In this document: positions 42,920-52,394 of the stretch, in pieces
Numbering within the stretch: the stretch's first letter is position 1
Layout: each line of letters starts with the position of its first letter
Source: Bdellovibrio bacteriovorus
Lineage (GTDB): Bacteria; Bdellovibrionota; Bdellovibrionia; Bdellovibrionales; Bdellovibrionaceae
Assembly: GCF_001592745.1 (NCBI RefSeq)
Contig: NZ_LUKD01000001.1
Span: forward strand, 441,384-505,383
Length of the DNA stretch: 64,000 nucleotides
Direction: 5' to 3'
The notes under the pieces: model-generated
Told to the model about the DNA's origin: nothing
Database searches by the model: none
The model's input: only the letters and a program-made list of their open reading frames with translations
Made by a program: the position numbers and the translations under genes

Positions 42920-42955
42920 ACTGGTTTGCTTTCTTTCCCCTCCCGTCTTATCGAG

Positions 42956-42984
42956 GCCCAAAGGAACCCTCCTTTGGGCTTCTT
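42956..42984 (+). terminator. Terminator after the pirin gene
   Basis: Arms GCCCAAAGGA and TCCTTTGGGC with a 4-base loop, followed by TTCTTCATT. It closes the yceI-pirin operon. Confidence 0.8.
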
Positions 42985-42986
42985 CA

Positions 42987-43418
42987 TTATCGTTTAGTCC
43001 GCGACGTCGACGCAGCCCCCGAGACCATTCGGAAAGTAGTCTTGAGTTCTTTATAAGCTTTATGCTTCACCGCAAGAGGCTGACTGTATTCTTTTAAAAA
43101 AAGCCGGCCGGATCTGACTTCTAAAATTTGCGTCGCGGTTGTTTTGCTATGACGATCAATGATTTCGCCGGTCCCCATGTGGTGCAATCCCGACAAGGGA
43201 CCATAAGAGACCAGATTAAATTCCGTGCGCCCCTCACAGCTCTTATCAGAGGCGCATGTGCGATAAGCCGTCACCAAAAGATCAGGGCTGATTTCAAGGC
43301 GGGCCCAAGTGGCATCCCCTGACTGAGAAACCCAAGTTCCCACCAGACGAGACTCTCCCCGCGCCGAGTTTAAAAAGAATAGCATTAGGACAAAAGAGCA
43401 TGCGCTTAATGTCTTCAT
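42987..43418 (-). CDS. Hypothetical exported protein, 143 aa
   Basis: A signal peptide (about 1-21, ending NSARG) precedes a domain opening SRLVGTWVSQSG, like small lipocalin-type DUFs, with one Cys pair (TCASDKSCEG). Not assigned to a family. AGGAAGG lies before the ATG. It is convergent with the pirin gene. Confidence 0.7.
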   Translation of the reverse strand: MKTLSACSFVLMLFFLNSARGESRLVGTWVSQSGDATWARLEISPDLLVTAYRTCASDKSCEGRTEFNLVSYGPLSGLHHMGTGEIIDRHSKTTATQILEVRSGRLFLKEYSQPLAVKHKAYKELKTTFRMVSGAASTSRTKR

Positions 43419-43506
43419 AAACCTTCCTATTTTTCAAATTAGGAAGGTCGACTTCTCATTTCAAATTACGAAAAATTCAGATGTGACTTAGCAGACGGAA
43501 GCGGGC

Positions 43507-44427
43507 TTAATTTTTCTTCTTTGATTTTTTCGTGTTCGACGGCAAAGACTCACACTGCTTAAGAAGCTGTTCCCAGATGATTTTCGCAACCGGCCCCATC
43601 GGTTTTAACTTCGAACGCATGATATGCAAATTCAAAGTAATTGGCACAATGGAATCATGTTTGATTTCGATCACCGTTCCCTTACGAAGCTCATTCTGAA
43701 CTTCATAAGTGGCAAGGCGCCCCCAACCAAAACCATTCACCACAAGGTTGCGCTTAAGAGTGTGATCGGTCACAAAGCATTTCGGCCCGTCGCTAAACAT
43801 ACCTTTAGGCGCCTTAGAGGGATCAAAATTCTTTCCTCCATTTTTTGAGACGACGATTTGGCGATTATTACGAAGCCAGTTGTAGTCCACGCTTTCGTTC
43901 TTCAAAAGCTTTTTGGCCACCGCCGGAATCATTTTAATTTTTGCAAAAGGCAGGCTCTCAATTCTTTCGTCTTCGTTGATTTTGGGAGCAATCGCAAAGT
44001 CGGCCTCTCCGTCTATAAGAAACTGCATCCCGCCGTCGAGAGTTTCTGTTTGAAAACTAAATTCCGTCACGCTAGGCAGATGAGAACGTGCCTCGAACAC
44101 AGGCTGCACAGATTCAAACTGGACAAGAGGATCTAAGACGATATTCAAACGAGGTTCGATAGCCTGTTTGCCTAACTCCTTCCCCTTGACTTCAAGCTCA
44201 CGGAAAGTTCGTAAACAGTTCTGCGCCCAGCGATAAAAAGTTTTACCTTGGTCGGTCAATGTCGGGCGGTACTCATCACGATTGAAAAGCAGAACATCGA
44301 ATTCTTCTTCTAACTTTTTGATAGCCACACTTAAGCTGGGCTGCGTTTTGTACAGGGCTTCGGCCGCTGCTTTAAAACTGCCCTTCTCTACAATCATTTC
44401 CAAAGTGATCAACTGTTCAAATGTCAT
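43507..44427 (-). CDS. LysR-family transcriptional regulator
   Basis: A 306-aa LysR protein. The N-terminal winged helix-turn-helix (about 1-60) reads TFEQLITLEMIVEKGSFKAAAE, then LYKTQPSLSVAIKKLEEEF and TDQGKTFY, the normal family pattern. A substrate-binding domain follows (about 90-290). The ATG at 44427 matches the family start; the frame extends to 44520 but those residues are not family-like. The C-terminus is Lys-rich. Target and co-inducer unknown. Confidence 0.9.
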   Translation of the reverse strand: MTFEQLITLEMIVEKGSFKAAAEALYKTQPSLSVAIKKLEEEFDVLLFNRDEYRPTLTDQGKTFYRWAQNCLRTFRELEVKGKELGKQAIEPRLNIVLDPLVQFESVQPVFEARSHLPSVTEFSFQTETLDGGMQFLIDGEADFAIAPKINEDERIESLPFAKIKMIPAVAKKLLKNESVDYNWLRNNRQIVVSKNGGKNFDPSKAPKGMFSDGPKCFVTDHTLKRNLVVNGFGWGRLATYEVQNELRKGTVIEIKHDSIVPITLNLHIMRSKLKPMGPVAKIIWEQLLKQCESLPSNTKKSKKKN

Positions 44428-44602
44428 AAATCGGCAACCCCTTATAGTGACATACGCTCTTAGTAGACAATTGAAACGGCCGACTGTCATGACCCTCTTG
44501 TGTTTGAAGCCCCGGGCCATAATTCAAAATGATGAAACTTCAAGCACTTAACGTTTCAAACCTATACAAACGAGGGGATTTTTTTCAAGGCTCTGGACAA
44601 AA

Positions 44603-44635
44603 CCTAATTAAGGATATAAATTATCCTTAATTAGG
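44603..44635. promoter_or_regulatory. 33-bp perfect palindrome overlapping the ribosome-binding site (putative Rrf2 operator)
   Basis: Arms CCTAATTAAGGATA (44603-44616) and TATCCTTAATTAGG (44622-44635), 14 bp each, with 5 bases between. The right arm overlaps the AGGAGG site (44633-44638) of the AhpD-like gene. Operators of this shape fit Rrf2 dimers, and the operon's second gene is an Rrf2 regulator, so self-control is likely. Confidence 0.75.
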
Positions 44636-44645
44636 AGGTTGCTCA

Positions 44646-45125
44646 ATGAGCCAACGAATCAACTACAATCAACAATCTGGCCCCGCAGTACAAAGTCTTA
44701 TGGGACTTGAAGCTTACTTAAAGACGACATCACTGGAAAAAAACTTAATTCATATGGTGAAAATCCGTGTTTCCCAACTGAACGGATGCGCTTTTTGCGT
44801 GGACATGCACCACAAAGAAGCCAAGATCGACGGCGAAAAAGAACTGCGTCTTTACCACTTGACCGTGTGGCACGAATCCCCGCTTTTCGAAAATCGTGAA
44901 CGAGCCGCACTTCGTTGGGCGGAACTTCTCACTCGCATCCCTCACGAAGGCATTAGCGATGATGAATTTAAGAAAGTGCGAGAGTTTTTCTCTGAAAAAG
45001 AACTCTCTGATTTGACAATGGCGATTGTTTCTATCAATGCTTGGAATCGCTTGGGAGTTGCTTTCCGCTCTACTCCAGGCACTATGGACAAATTATTTGG
45101 ACTAGATAAGGCAGGTTTATCTTAA
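44646..45125 (+). CDS. AhpD-like carboxymuconolactone decarboxylase family protein
   Basis: Helical 159-aa protein of the CMD/AhpD family. The redox pair and nearby His are in GCAFCVDMHHKEA (about residues 38-50), the CxxC-x3-H arrangement of alkylhydroperoxidases. The rest follows YciW/AhpD-like sequence with WHESPLFENRERAALRWAE. Likely a peroxide or thiol-stress reductase. It shares a base with the Rrf2 start (TTAATGG), so both are translated together. Confidence 0.9.
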   Translation: MSQRINYNQQSGPAVQSLMGLEAYLKTTSLEKNLIHMVKIRVSQLNGCAFCVDMHHKEAKIDGEKELRLYHLTVWHESPLFENRERAALRWAELLTRIPHEGISDDEFKKVREFFSEKELSDLTMAIVSINAWNRLGVAFRSTPGTMDKLFGLDKAGLS

Positions 45126-45610
45126 TGGTACTTCGCAATCAGGTGGAATGGGCTTTACATTGCTGCACAGTTTTAGCCTCGCTAGAACCGGGACAGTATT
45201 TAGCAACAAAAGATTTGGCAGAGTTTCATGGTATTCCTAAAGAATATCTATCGAAAGCTTTACAGGCTCTTTCCACCGCAAAGATTGTCGAAGCAACATT
45301 AGGCCCGACAGGCGGTTACCGCCTGGCAAAGACGCCAGATAAAATCACCTTTCTAGAAATCGTCGAAGCCGTGGAGGGAAAAACCTCCACCTTCGAGTGC
45401 GCAGAGATTCGTAAAAACAATCCCTGCCTAGGAAAATTCAAAATCGGCCCTCGCCCTTGCAATATTGCACGAGTGATGTACCGGGCGGACGAAGCTTGGC
45501 GCAAAGAACTGCGTAATACGACAATTGCTATGATTATGGAGCAACTGGTAAAGGAGCTCCCCGCCGAAGTTCTGGAAAAGAACAAAGCCTGGATGGAATC
45601 ACGTCGCTAA
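45125..45610 (+). CDS. Rrf2-family transcriptional regulator
   Basis: A 161-aa Rrf2 protein. The winged helix is LATKDLAEFHGIPKEYLSKALQ with the wing LGPTGGYRLAK. Three Cys follow (ECAEIRKNNPC then GPRPC, about residues 97-117), spaced C-x8-C-x10-C, different from the C-x5-C-x5-C of IscR; a cluster or a redox switch is still possible. It is coupled to the AhpD-like gene and probably represses the operon through the upstream palindrome. Confidence 0.9.
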   Translation: MVLRNQVEWALHCCTVLASLEPGQYLATKDLAEFHGIPKEYLSKALQALSTAKIVEATLGPTGGYRLAKTPDKITFLEIVEAVEGKTSTFECAEIRKNNPCLGKFKIGPRPCNIARVMYRADEAWRKELRNTTIAMIMEQLVKELPAEVLEKNKAWMESRR

Positions 45611-45623
45611 TCTTGAATCCGAG

Positions 45624-45653
45624 TTGACAGAAATGACCTCCATCCCCTATCTT
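45624..45653 (+). promoter_or_regulatory. Sigma-70-type promoter of the mntP leader
   Basis: TTGACA (45624-45629), 18-base spacer, TATCTT (45648-45653). It would start transcription at about 45660, just before the riboswitch. Confidence 0.65.
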
Positions 45654-45659
45654 GAGGAC

Positions 45660-45820
45660 TCGTTAGGGAGTAATCGTTTAGCCCCCTGAGGCTAAAGGTG
45701 AGGTCGACATACTGAGTGATGAACTCCGGCCTTTCCGCAAGATCCCAATCTTGTTGATGAGACTGACATTGGTGTTAACAAACGCCGTGTCGTCTCGTAT
45801 CTAAAAACAGACCCACGGCA
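45660..45820 (+). ncRNA. yybP-ykoY (manganese) riboswitch
   Basis: The 5' leader of mntP carries the class landmarks in order: AGGGAGTAATCG, GTCGACATACTGAG, CTCCGGCCTTTCCGCAAGA and GATGAGACTGACATTG. This class senses Mn2+ and often precedes Mn exporters; with mntP downstream the assignment is self-consistent. Mn2+ binding would be expected to turn the exporter on. Edges are approximate. Confidence 0.8.
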
Positions 45821-45837
45821 TTTTTAGTGGGGCTTTC

Positions 45838-46386
45838 ATGATCGAAGTTATCGTTTTAGGATTGATTTTAAGTGCGGATTCTTTTTCTGCCGCATTGGCA
45901 ATGGGTGGACGCCCCTTCACCAGAAAAGATGCTTTAAAATTTGCAGTCTCTTCAGGAGGAGCTGAAGCTGTCGTCACCCTCTTGGGATTTCTAGCGGGTG
46001 CAAAAATCATTTCCCACATTGCTGACTATGATCACTGGATTGCGTTTTCGCTCTTAGCGGCGGTCGCAGCCCACATGGCTCACGAAGGCTTTACAGCCCT
46101 TCGCTCAAAAGAACCAGCGGAGGAGTCCAATGAGTTTCATAGCTTCACAAAAGTATTGATTGTTTCATTCGCAACCAGTCTGGACGCGTTAGGCGTGGGC
46201 ATCAGCCTTGGGATCGCCAATAAGGATATTAGTTACTACGTCGTCTCTATCGGAATTTTTGCTTTTCTTACAACACTCGTGGGGTTGTATTTAGCTCGCC
46301 ACCTTTCGGATAAAATGGGCCCGATCTTCACTTTGATAGGTTCTTTAGTACTCGCCGTTATGGCAGTGCAAATGCTTTCAATTTAA
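45838..46386 (+). CDS. mntP: Manganese efflux pump MntP
   Basis: A 182-aa inner-membrane exporter with six hydrophobic helices. The paired family motifs are LSADSFSAALAMG (helix 1) and SFATSLDALGVGIS (helix 4), which supply the Asp residues of the Mn2+ path. The leader riboswitch supports the function. The ATG ends a GGGGCTTTC leader; the Shine-Dalgarno is GGGG, poor but close, which suits riboswitch control of translation. Confidence 0.93.
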   Translation: MIEVIVLGLILSADSFSAALAMGGRPFTRKDALKFAVSSGGAEAVVTLLGFLAGAKIISHIADYDHWIAFSLLAAVAAHMAHEGFTALRSKEPAEESNEFHSFTKVLIVSFATSLDALGVGISLGIANKDISYYVVSIGIFAFLTTLVGLYLARHLSDKMGPIFTLIGSLVLAVMAVQMLSI

Positions 46387-46531
46387 GAATGCAAAGCCGC
46401 GGGATCGTGTTAACTCACAGCGGATCTTCATTAAAAACCGACGCAAATATCTTCTATTTTTAGGGAAGGAAGTTTATTCTTTCCCAGTCAAAGATTGTTT
46501 AGAATTGTTAATTCGCACGTTGGGTTTAAGG

Positions 46532-48283
46532 ATGTTTGTCACGTTTAAGAAAATTCTTCTGACAGCAGGGCTGATCAGCCTTGGCGCCTCTGCGAATGCG
46601 GAAGATGTTCATACGGATCATCCCTGCCCCAATATTCAAATTGAATCCCCAGAAAAAGTAGAATTGACAAAAACCGAGCACAAATGGATTTGCGGAGACA
46701 AAGACAGTCACGCTTGGGGAAGCATCCCCCCGTGGCAAGCGCAGCTTTTTCTCAAATCTTTTTTACAACAACGCGCCTTTCACAATCCCCAGTTCGAAAT
46801 TCGCGAAAACAAACTGTTTGTGAAAACGGGGCCGCAAACTTTCTTAAAGGAATGGACGTTTATCAATGAGCCTCCAGCATTTCATTCCGAAAAAAGACGC
46901 AAACTGAAAGGCCGTCCTCTGACGCCGGAACTTCTGGATGAAGTCGAAGCCTGGAGCAAAGCGCACTTACAAAATCTGGGATATCCCTGCCCTGAAGTCA
47001 CAATCCAAGCTGTGCCTTCAACTGAATCTATCACGGTGACCTTGGCGCCCGGCGAACTTTATAATTTTCCATCCAATGAAGATGTTGAAGTCCGCGGCAC
47101 AACTCAAAGCATCTCGATTGGTCGTTACAGTGCCTTTTTGCCCAATCAAAAGTTTGATGCCCGTCTTTTGCAACTGACCTCCAATCGCATGATCACCGAT
47201 GAGTATCACTTAAGTGCTTATTTTGAAACTCAGTGCCTACCCAATGAAGAACTTAAAATAATCCCCCGATTGGTGACCGGCGATCCACAGCTTATTTCTG
47301 CCGGCGTGGGTTTCAATACCGAGGTGGGAGCGATTGCACAGATTCGGTACAAGCACTCACAGTTGGACGAATCAGGAAGCACCTTTGAAAGTAAGATGTT
47401 TTTATCTTTTGTTGAACAGACTTGGGACAATGCCTTTCAAATTTACGAAGGGCGGCCCTATAAAGACCGAACGTTTTGGTCTCCACAGCTCAACTTAAAA
47501 AATGAGATGGAAGACCAGTATGAATCCTTCACCGCCGAACTGGGAGTCGAGTGGGGTCTGACTAAAGAATTTGAAAGTTTCACCTCGCGCTTTCAGCTCG
47601 GGCCTTTTTATACGTACAACAATGTCGAGAGTGATGTATCCAACTATGTTCTTTTAAGCGCCACATCCAATGTGGAACTTTATCTGCAAAGCCATGACTA
47701 CGAATATTATATGGGTGAACCCCGCTCTGGCTGGCAGCTTTCATCCAATCTGCGCTCAGCCTATGAAAACCTTGGCGCGGACCAAACTTTTCATCAATGG
47801 CTTTATCAGCAACAGAATCTTTGGAACTTTAATTTGTGGGATCCACCCTTGATGGTGATCGGCTGGCGCTTTAAAGCCGGCACCTTTTTTATGTCGGATG
47901 ATTCGCAATTTTATTCCGTGGTTCCCGAAAACTTACGCTTCTATATGGGGGGTGATGGGACTTTGCGCGGCTTTTCCAGAAAACAGATTCCACTTTCTAA
48001 TTTAGGATCCGCGACGTTTCTTTACCAAGGCCTCGAATTGCGCGCCGGCGACGTCTTCCCGTTTAAACTTCAGCCTTTTATTTTCTTAGATATGGGATGG
48101 GAAAGTGATCAGATCTGGACGCTGTACCGCACGCTTTATTACTCCCCAGGCATCGGCATTCGTTGGCCTTCCTTCTTAGGTCCTGTGCGCGCAAGCGTTT
48201 CACAAGGACAAGTTCTTTTTGCCGATGGAGTGGATGTTGAACCGCATTGGCAATTTTACTTAAGCTTGGGAAGGGAGTTCTAA
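46532..48283 (+). CDS. tamA: TamA-like Omp85-family outer-membrane protein
   Basis: A 583-aa outer-membrane assembly protein. A signal peptide (about 1-23, ending ASANA) precedes a periplasmic region of about 200 aa, which has room for two or three POTRA domains, and a C-terminal barrel (about 225-583) containing YMGGDGTLRGFSRKQIP, the Omp85 (V/I)RGF segment in the form LRGF, and ending in SLGREF. The tamB gene follows with one-base overlap, so this is the TamA/TamB-like system. I start at the ATG at 46532; an in-frame TTG at 46505 would place nine residues before the signal. Confidence 0.85.
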   Translation: MFVTFKKILLTAGLISLGASANAEDVHTDHPCPNIQIESPEKVELTKTEHKWICGDKDSHAWGSIPPWQAQLFLKSFLQQRAFHNPQFEIRENKLFVKTGPQTFLKEWTFINEPPAFHSEKRRKLKGRPLTPELLDEVEAWSKAHLQNLGYPCPEVTIQAVPSTESITVTLAPGELYNFPSNEDVEVRGTTQSISIGRYSAFLPNQKFDARLLQLTSNRMITDEYHLSAYFETQCLPNEELKIIPRLVTGDPQLISAGVGFNTEVGAIAQIRYKHSQLDESGSTFESKMFLSFVEQTWDNAFQIYEGRPYKDRTFWSPQLNLKNEMEDQYESFTAELGVEWGLTKEFESFTSRFQLGPFYTYNNVESDVSNYVLLSATSNVELYLQSHDYEYYMGEPRSGWQLSSNLRSAYENLGADQTFHQWLYQQQNLWNFNLWDPPLMVIGWRFKAGTFFMSDDSQFYSVVPENLRFYMGGDGTLRGFSRKQIPLSNLGSATFLYQGLELRAGDVFPFKLQPFIFLDMGWESDQIWTLYRTLYYSPGIGIRWPSFLGPVRASVSQGQVLFADGVDVEPHWQFYLSLGREF

Positions 48284-50571
48284 TGAAGAAATTCTTCCTC
48301 TTCCTTTTAGGCTTTGTCCTTCTCCTGCTGTTAGCTCTTGGCGTTCTGTGGATGAATCTTGATTGGGTATTAAACGAGTCCAACCTTCGCAAGGTCGTGC
48401 AAAAAACTCAAATTGAACTGAGCTGGCAGAATTTAGATTTGAAGATCACGAACGATGGCTTCACGGCGAAATACTTGAAACTGAATACGGGAAATCTTTG
48501 CTTTAAATATGCGAACCCTAGCATAGACATTTGCGCAAAAAAAATCCATTTGGATACCTCTATTGGATTTATGACGAAGATGCCTTTTGTGCAGATCAAG
48601 AACCTAAAGCTGGATATCATTTCGGACCACATCCTTGTCACGGTCCCCGAGTCCACAGAGCCAAAACCCGCCGAAGCATTTCAATGGCCTGCTTTTGAAT
48701 TCGGCCCCCTCGACTCATTCCTGTCGCGGTATTTGGCTTTACTTCCCAAGGACGCGATTGAATCCATTCACATTGATATTCAAGGTGCCAAAATCTTTTT
48801 GATGCCAGATACCGAAATGGAAGCGTCCACCAAAGTCCACTCTGAAGGAAAAGATGTTCGCCTGAATACGGGTTTTGAAATGAAAATGAAAAAAGAGTCT
48901 TTCGTAAAGGCCCAGATGAATGCCTCTATGACTCTCATTTCACCGGCAGAACTGCAAGTCCAAGGGGTGATTGAACTTCCTTCTTTCGGAGTAAAAACAA
49001 ATCTCAAAGCTCAATGGCTGGAAAAGCTGCAAGTAGAATTAGACGGTTTGATGAAATATCAAAAAATGCAGCTGCAATCCCGTCTTAAAGCCGAACTGCA
49101 AAAAGACCTGTGGAAGTTAAGTCTGCTGGCGGACCTTAAAGACAGCCGTCTGCCGTTCCAGCGTCTCTCAGTTCAAGATTGTGATATTTCTATCACGGTT
49201 AAAAAAGGTCTTCCTGGTCAACTAACATGGCCTTGCGCAATAGAAGCTCATAAGATTCGAAAAGTGCCCTTGAAAGGACTGCCGGACTCTTTAGTTCTCA
49301 ATTCTTTGGTTCAATCCCCGATTGATATTAAAAAGGATATTCTGCAACTGCAGCCTAAAGCGGAGCTGCGAATGCAAGAGCCCGCTTTAGTGGAGTTGTC
49401 CGTCGATGCTGCCGCTAAGACAACCCTGAACTTGACAGAGAAAAAACTGAAACAGCTTGAAGTGGATCAATTGCAGGCACTATTAAAAATCCCCGCTCTT
49501 GAAAACTGGCAAAGCCTTTTAGTGAAAAGTGCTTATTCTTTACCAGCCCCTTTACACGTCTTAAAAGGAAGCCTTGAACTGCGAGCCGAAGGACCCCCTA
49601 CAGATTTACTGACGAAAATCTTTAATGTGAAGGCGTCATTAAAAACAGATTTAACCAGCCCACGACAAGCTTTAAAAACTTTATCGAATGTCGAGCTGAA
49701 TGCTGATATCCAAAAACCACTCTTCACTCTTCAAGGGGATATCGGCCTGACCGAGGTCACTTTAGAACTTCCCTATCTTGGGTTTGAAGCGCCTCCGCAG
49801 TTTAAGCCGGACTCTCGCTTCGTGAAAAAAACTGCGCAAGCTCCACCGGCGCCAAAGGGCCCCTCGACATTTATCATTAAAGAACTCGCTATTCACACGG
49901 ACGCAACACCCCTTCGCCTGAAGACACGCTTGTTAGATGAAGCCATCCCTATCCACATCAAGTATAAATTGAAGGATACCAAGTCCCTCTCCGGCACTGT
50001 ATCTATCGGAAAGATGAATGTGGAAGTCTTTAAAAAGAAAGCCGCGGTGGAAAGATTTATCCTCAAAAAATATCCGGACTCAACAGTGCAAGATTTAGAT
50101 GGTTTATTAATTCATCGTACTTCTGAAGTGAAAATTGAAATCTTAATTGTCGGAACAACGGAAAAACCACGCATTGAGCTTTTAAGTGATCCGCCATTAA
50201 GTCGTCAGCAGATCATTTCAATTCTCCTGTTTAACAAATCTTTGCAGCAACTTGCCGACGAAGATAAAAACACCGCGGGTCAGCTGGATCAGGCCTTGTT
50301 ATCTGAAGCCTTTGGCTTAGCTTCCTTATTCTTATTATCCTCAACCCCGATTGAAAGCGTGTACTTCGATCCGCGCACACAAAGCTACACGGCGCGCGTG
50401 CGCTTAGATGATCAAACATCGGTGTCGTTGGGATCCAATTTTGAAACATCTCAACAATTCACCGTGCGCCGTAGACTGGGTGGACCCTGGAGTGTTTCGA
50501 CTGAATTAAAACAATCCGACAACGCCGAAGATGTTATTACAACTTTAATTGAATGGTTTAAGCGCTTTTAA
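48283..50571 (+). CDS. tamB: TamB-like (DUF490) translocation and assembly module protein
   Basis: A 762-aa protein with an N-terminal anchor (about 2-22, KKFFLFLLGFVLLLLLALGV) and a long series of amphipathic beta strands. The C-terminal DUF490 block has GTTEKPRIELLSDPPLSRQQ then IISILLFNKS and ends in a barrel-like tail (VRLDDQTSVSLGSNFE). TamB/AsmA-like proteins bridge the periplasm and may move phospholipid. The start overlaps the tamA stop (TAATG). At 762 aa it is shorter than E. coli TamB (about 1250 aa). Confidence 0.87.
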   Translation: MKKFFLFLLGFVLLLLLALGVLWMNLDWVLNESNLRKVVQKTQIELSWQNLDLKITNDGFTAKYLKLNTGNLCFKYANPSIDICAKKIHLDTSIGFMTKMPFVQIKNLKLDIISDHILVTVPESTEPKPAEAFQWPAFEFGPLDSFLSRYLALLPKDAIESIHIDIQGAKIFLMPDTEMEASTKVHSEGKDVRLNTGFEMKMKKESFVKAQMNASMTLISPAELQVQGVIELPSFGVKTNLKAQWLEKLQVELDGLMKYQKMQLQSRLKAELQKDLWKLSLLADLKDSRLPFQRLSVQDCDISITVKKGLPGQLTWPCAIEAHKIRKVPLKGLPDSLVLNSLVQSPIDIKKDILQLQPKAELRMQEPALVELSVDAAAKTTLNLTEKKLKQLEVDQLQALLKIPALENWQSLLVKSAYSLPAPLHVLKGSLELRAEGPPTDLLTKIFNVKASLKTDLTSPRQALKTLSNVELNADIQKPLFTLQGDIGLTEVTLELPYLGFEAPPQFKPDSRFVKKTAQAPPAPKGPSTFIIKELAIHTDATPLRLKTRLLDEAIPIHIKYKLKDTKSLSGTVSIGKMNVEVFKKKAAVERFILKKYPDSTVQDLDGLLIHRTSEVKIEILIVGTTEKPRIELLSDPPLSRQQIISILLFNKSLQQLADEDKNTAGQLDQALLSEAFGLASLFLLSSTPIESVYFDPRTQSYTARVRLDDQTSVSLGSNFETSQQFTVRRRLGGPWSVSTELKQSDNAEDVITTLIEWFKRF

Positions 50572-50581
50572 AACCCAGCGC

Positions 50582-51580
50582 TTAGACTGAAACCTCTTTA
50601 ATAATTTCGAAAGATCGTCGACGATCCGCATGCTCAAATGTGTCTGAGACGATCATCAACTCATCTGCACCAGTCTGATCAATGAGCTTCTGCAAACCTT
50701 CTTGGACTTTTGCAGGCCCACCAATCACCGCCGTTCCCAATTTTTGCAGCACATGCTCTTTTTCCATCGGGGTCCACAGTGAATCCATGTCCTGCACCGG
50801 AGGTTTTAATAAAACTCGCTGATTACGAATGATACCTAGAAAACGTTGATAATTCGTCGTCGCTAAATACTTTGCTTTTTCATCAGAATCTGCGGCAACG
50901 ACCTGCACACCGATCATCACACGAGGTGACTTCAAGTGTTTAGAAGCTTGAAAGCCCACGCGGTAAAGATCTATGGCCTGCATCATCATCTCGGGCGCAA
51001 AATGACCGGCAAAAGCATAAGGCAATCCCAGAACGGCCGCGAGCTGCGCACTATAAAGACTCGAACCCAAAAGCCAGATAGGAACATCAATTCCAGCACC
51101 CGGAACAGCTTTTACTTTTTGTCCTGGAGCTGCAGGCGCAAAGAAATACTGAAGTTCTTGCACTTGATCAGAGAACTCAACGTCTTTATTTGTAAAGTCT
51201 TTGCGAAGGGCGCGCATTGTAAATCCATCCGTTCCCGGCGCTCGCCCCAATCCCAAATCAATCCGCCCAGGATAAAGGGTTTCCAAGGTCCCAAACTGCT
51301 CCGCAATAACCAAGGGCGCGTGATTCGGAAGCATGATCCCCCCTGAACCCACGCGAATCTTCGAGGTTCCCCCCGCCACATAGCCAATCAATACCGAGGT
51401 CGCCGCACTCGCGATTCCCTCTAGATTGTGATGCTCTGCCAACCAAAAGCGATGGTACCCTAAACTTTCCACATGCTTTGCTAAATCCAAAGTATTGTGA
51501 AAGGAATCAGCGATATTTTTCCCTTCCGCGATGGGAGCCAGATCAAGAACAGACAAAGGAGTAGAGGAAAGTTTTTTCAT
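50582..51580 (-). CDS. LLM-class flavin-dependent oxidoreductase
   Basis: Luciferase-like monooxygenase fold, 332 aa. Characteristic pieces: [46 protein letters not shown] (51300-51400), [13 protein letters not shown] and [13 protein letters not shown]. These match the YhbW/'MsnO8' group of FMN-dependent enzymes. Substrate unknown. It converges on tamB with 10 bases between stops. Confidence 0.92.
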   Translation of the reverse strand: MKKLSSTPLSVLDLAPIAEGKNIADSFHNTLDLAKHVESLGYHRFWLAEHHNLEGIASAATSVLIGYVAGGTSKIRVGSGGIMLPNHAPLVIAEQFGTLETLYPGRIDLGLGRAPGTDGFTMRALRKDFTNKDVEFSDQVQELQYFFAPAAPGQKVKAVPGAGIDVPIWLLGSSLYSAQLAAVLGLPYAFAGHFAPEMMMQAIDLYRVGFQASKHLKSPRVMIGVQVVAADSDEKAKYLATTNYQRFLGIIRNQRVLLKPPVQDMDSLWTPMEKEHVLQKLGTAVIGGPAKVQEGLQKLIDQTGADELMIVSDTFEHADRRRSFEIIKEVSV

Positions 51581-51672
51581 AAGTTTATTATGATCTCGAA
51601 TTGGCCATTAGCAAGGTGGAGCTGCAGGAAATACTTTGATGTTACACAAACTTCAGTGCTATGGTGGCCGAA

Positions 51673-52326
51673 ATGTCGTCCATAAATCCCCATTTCACAT
51701 TTAAATACACTCAGCCGGAAGAGTATCGCTTTTCGCACGACTCCGTCTTCTTAGCGCGTCAAGTTTACGAGCTCTACTCAGACAAGAATGTGAAGGACCT
51801 TATCGCATTAGATCTTTGTTCAGGTTGTGGAATCATCGGCTTGGATTTTCTTTTTCACTGCCATAAAAATCTCAATGCAGTTCCAAAGAGTTTTGATTTT
51901 CTTGAAGTTCAGTCTATCTACGAGGAATATTTTTTAGAAAATGCCTTCGCTTCAGGAATCCGAAATTCTGACTTGCGATTTTTAAATATAAACTACTCTG
52001 AACTTCTCAGTGGCGAATATAAAGATCGCTATGATTTGATTCTGTGTAATCCTCCGTACTTTTTTTCGGGAAACGGAAAAATGTCGCCGTCGGAATTTAA
52101 AAACCGTTGTCGCTTTTATCTGGATTCAGATTTTAAGACTCTTCTGAATGCCATCGAGCACTCGTTGCGCCCCCATGGAAATGCCTTCGTCTTACTGCGC
52201 GATCTTCAAGAACATGGCTGGAACTCTTTTGAAGAGGCTAGAAAAGTTCTTTCGCCCCCTTTACAGCTTACGAAGCTTCCTGAGATCCGCGGCACTGGCG
52301 TCGTACAAATTTATAAGCCGATGTAA
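51673..52326 (+). CDS. TrmN6-like N6-adenine tRNA methyltransferase
   Basis: SAM-dependent methyltransferase of the tRNA1(Val) A37 N6-methyltransferase (YfiC/TrmN6) type. It has the SAM motif LDLCSGCGIIGLDFL (about 40-54) and the amino-methyltransferase motif LILCNPPYFFSG (NPPY/F, about 124-135). An N-terminal FKYTQPEEYRFSHDSVFLA matches this family's opening. Length 217 aa. I start at the ATG at 51673, 5 bases after GGTGG; the ATG at 51661 is possible. Confidence 0.82.
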   Translation: MSSINPHFTFKYTQPEEYRFSHDSVFLARQVYELYSDKNVKDLIALDLCSGCGIIGLDFLFHCHKNLNAVPKSFDFLEVQSIYEEYFLENAFASGIRNSDLRFLNINYSELLSGEYKDRYDLILCNPPYFFSGNGKMSPSEFKNRCRFYLDSDFKTLLNAIEHSLRPHGNAFVLLRDLQEHGWNSFEEARKVLSPPLQLTKLPEIRGTGVVQIYKPM

Positions 52327-52394
52327 TTCACCACTGGACATTCCCAGAAACCGGGCACTCTTTTATCGTGAACCTTAAACACAATGAGGTTTCT

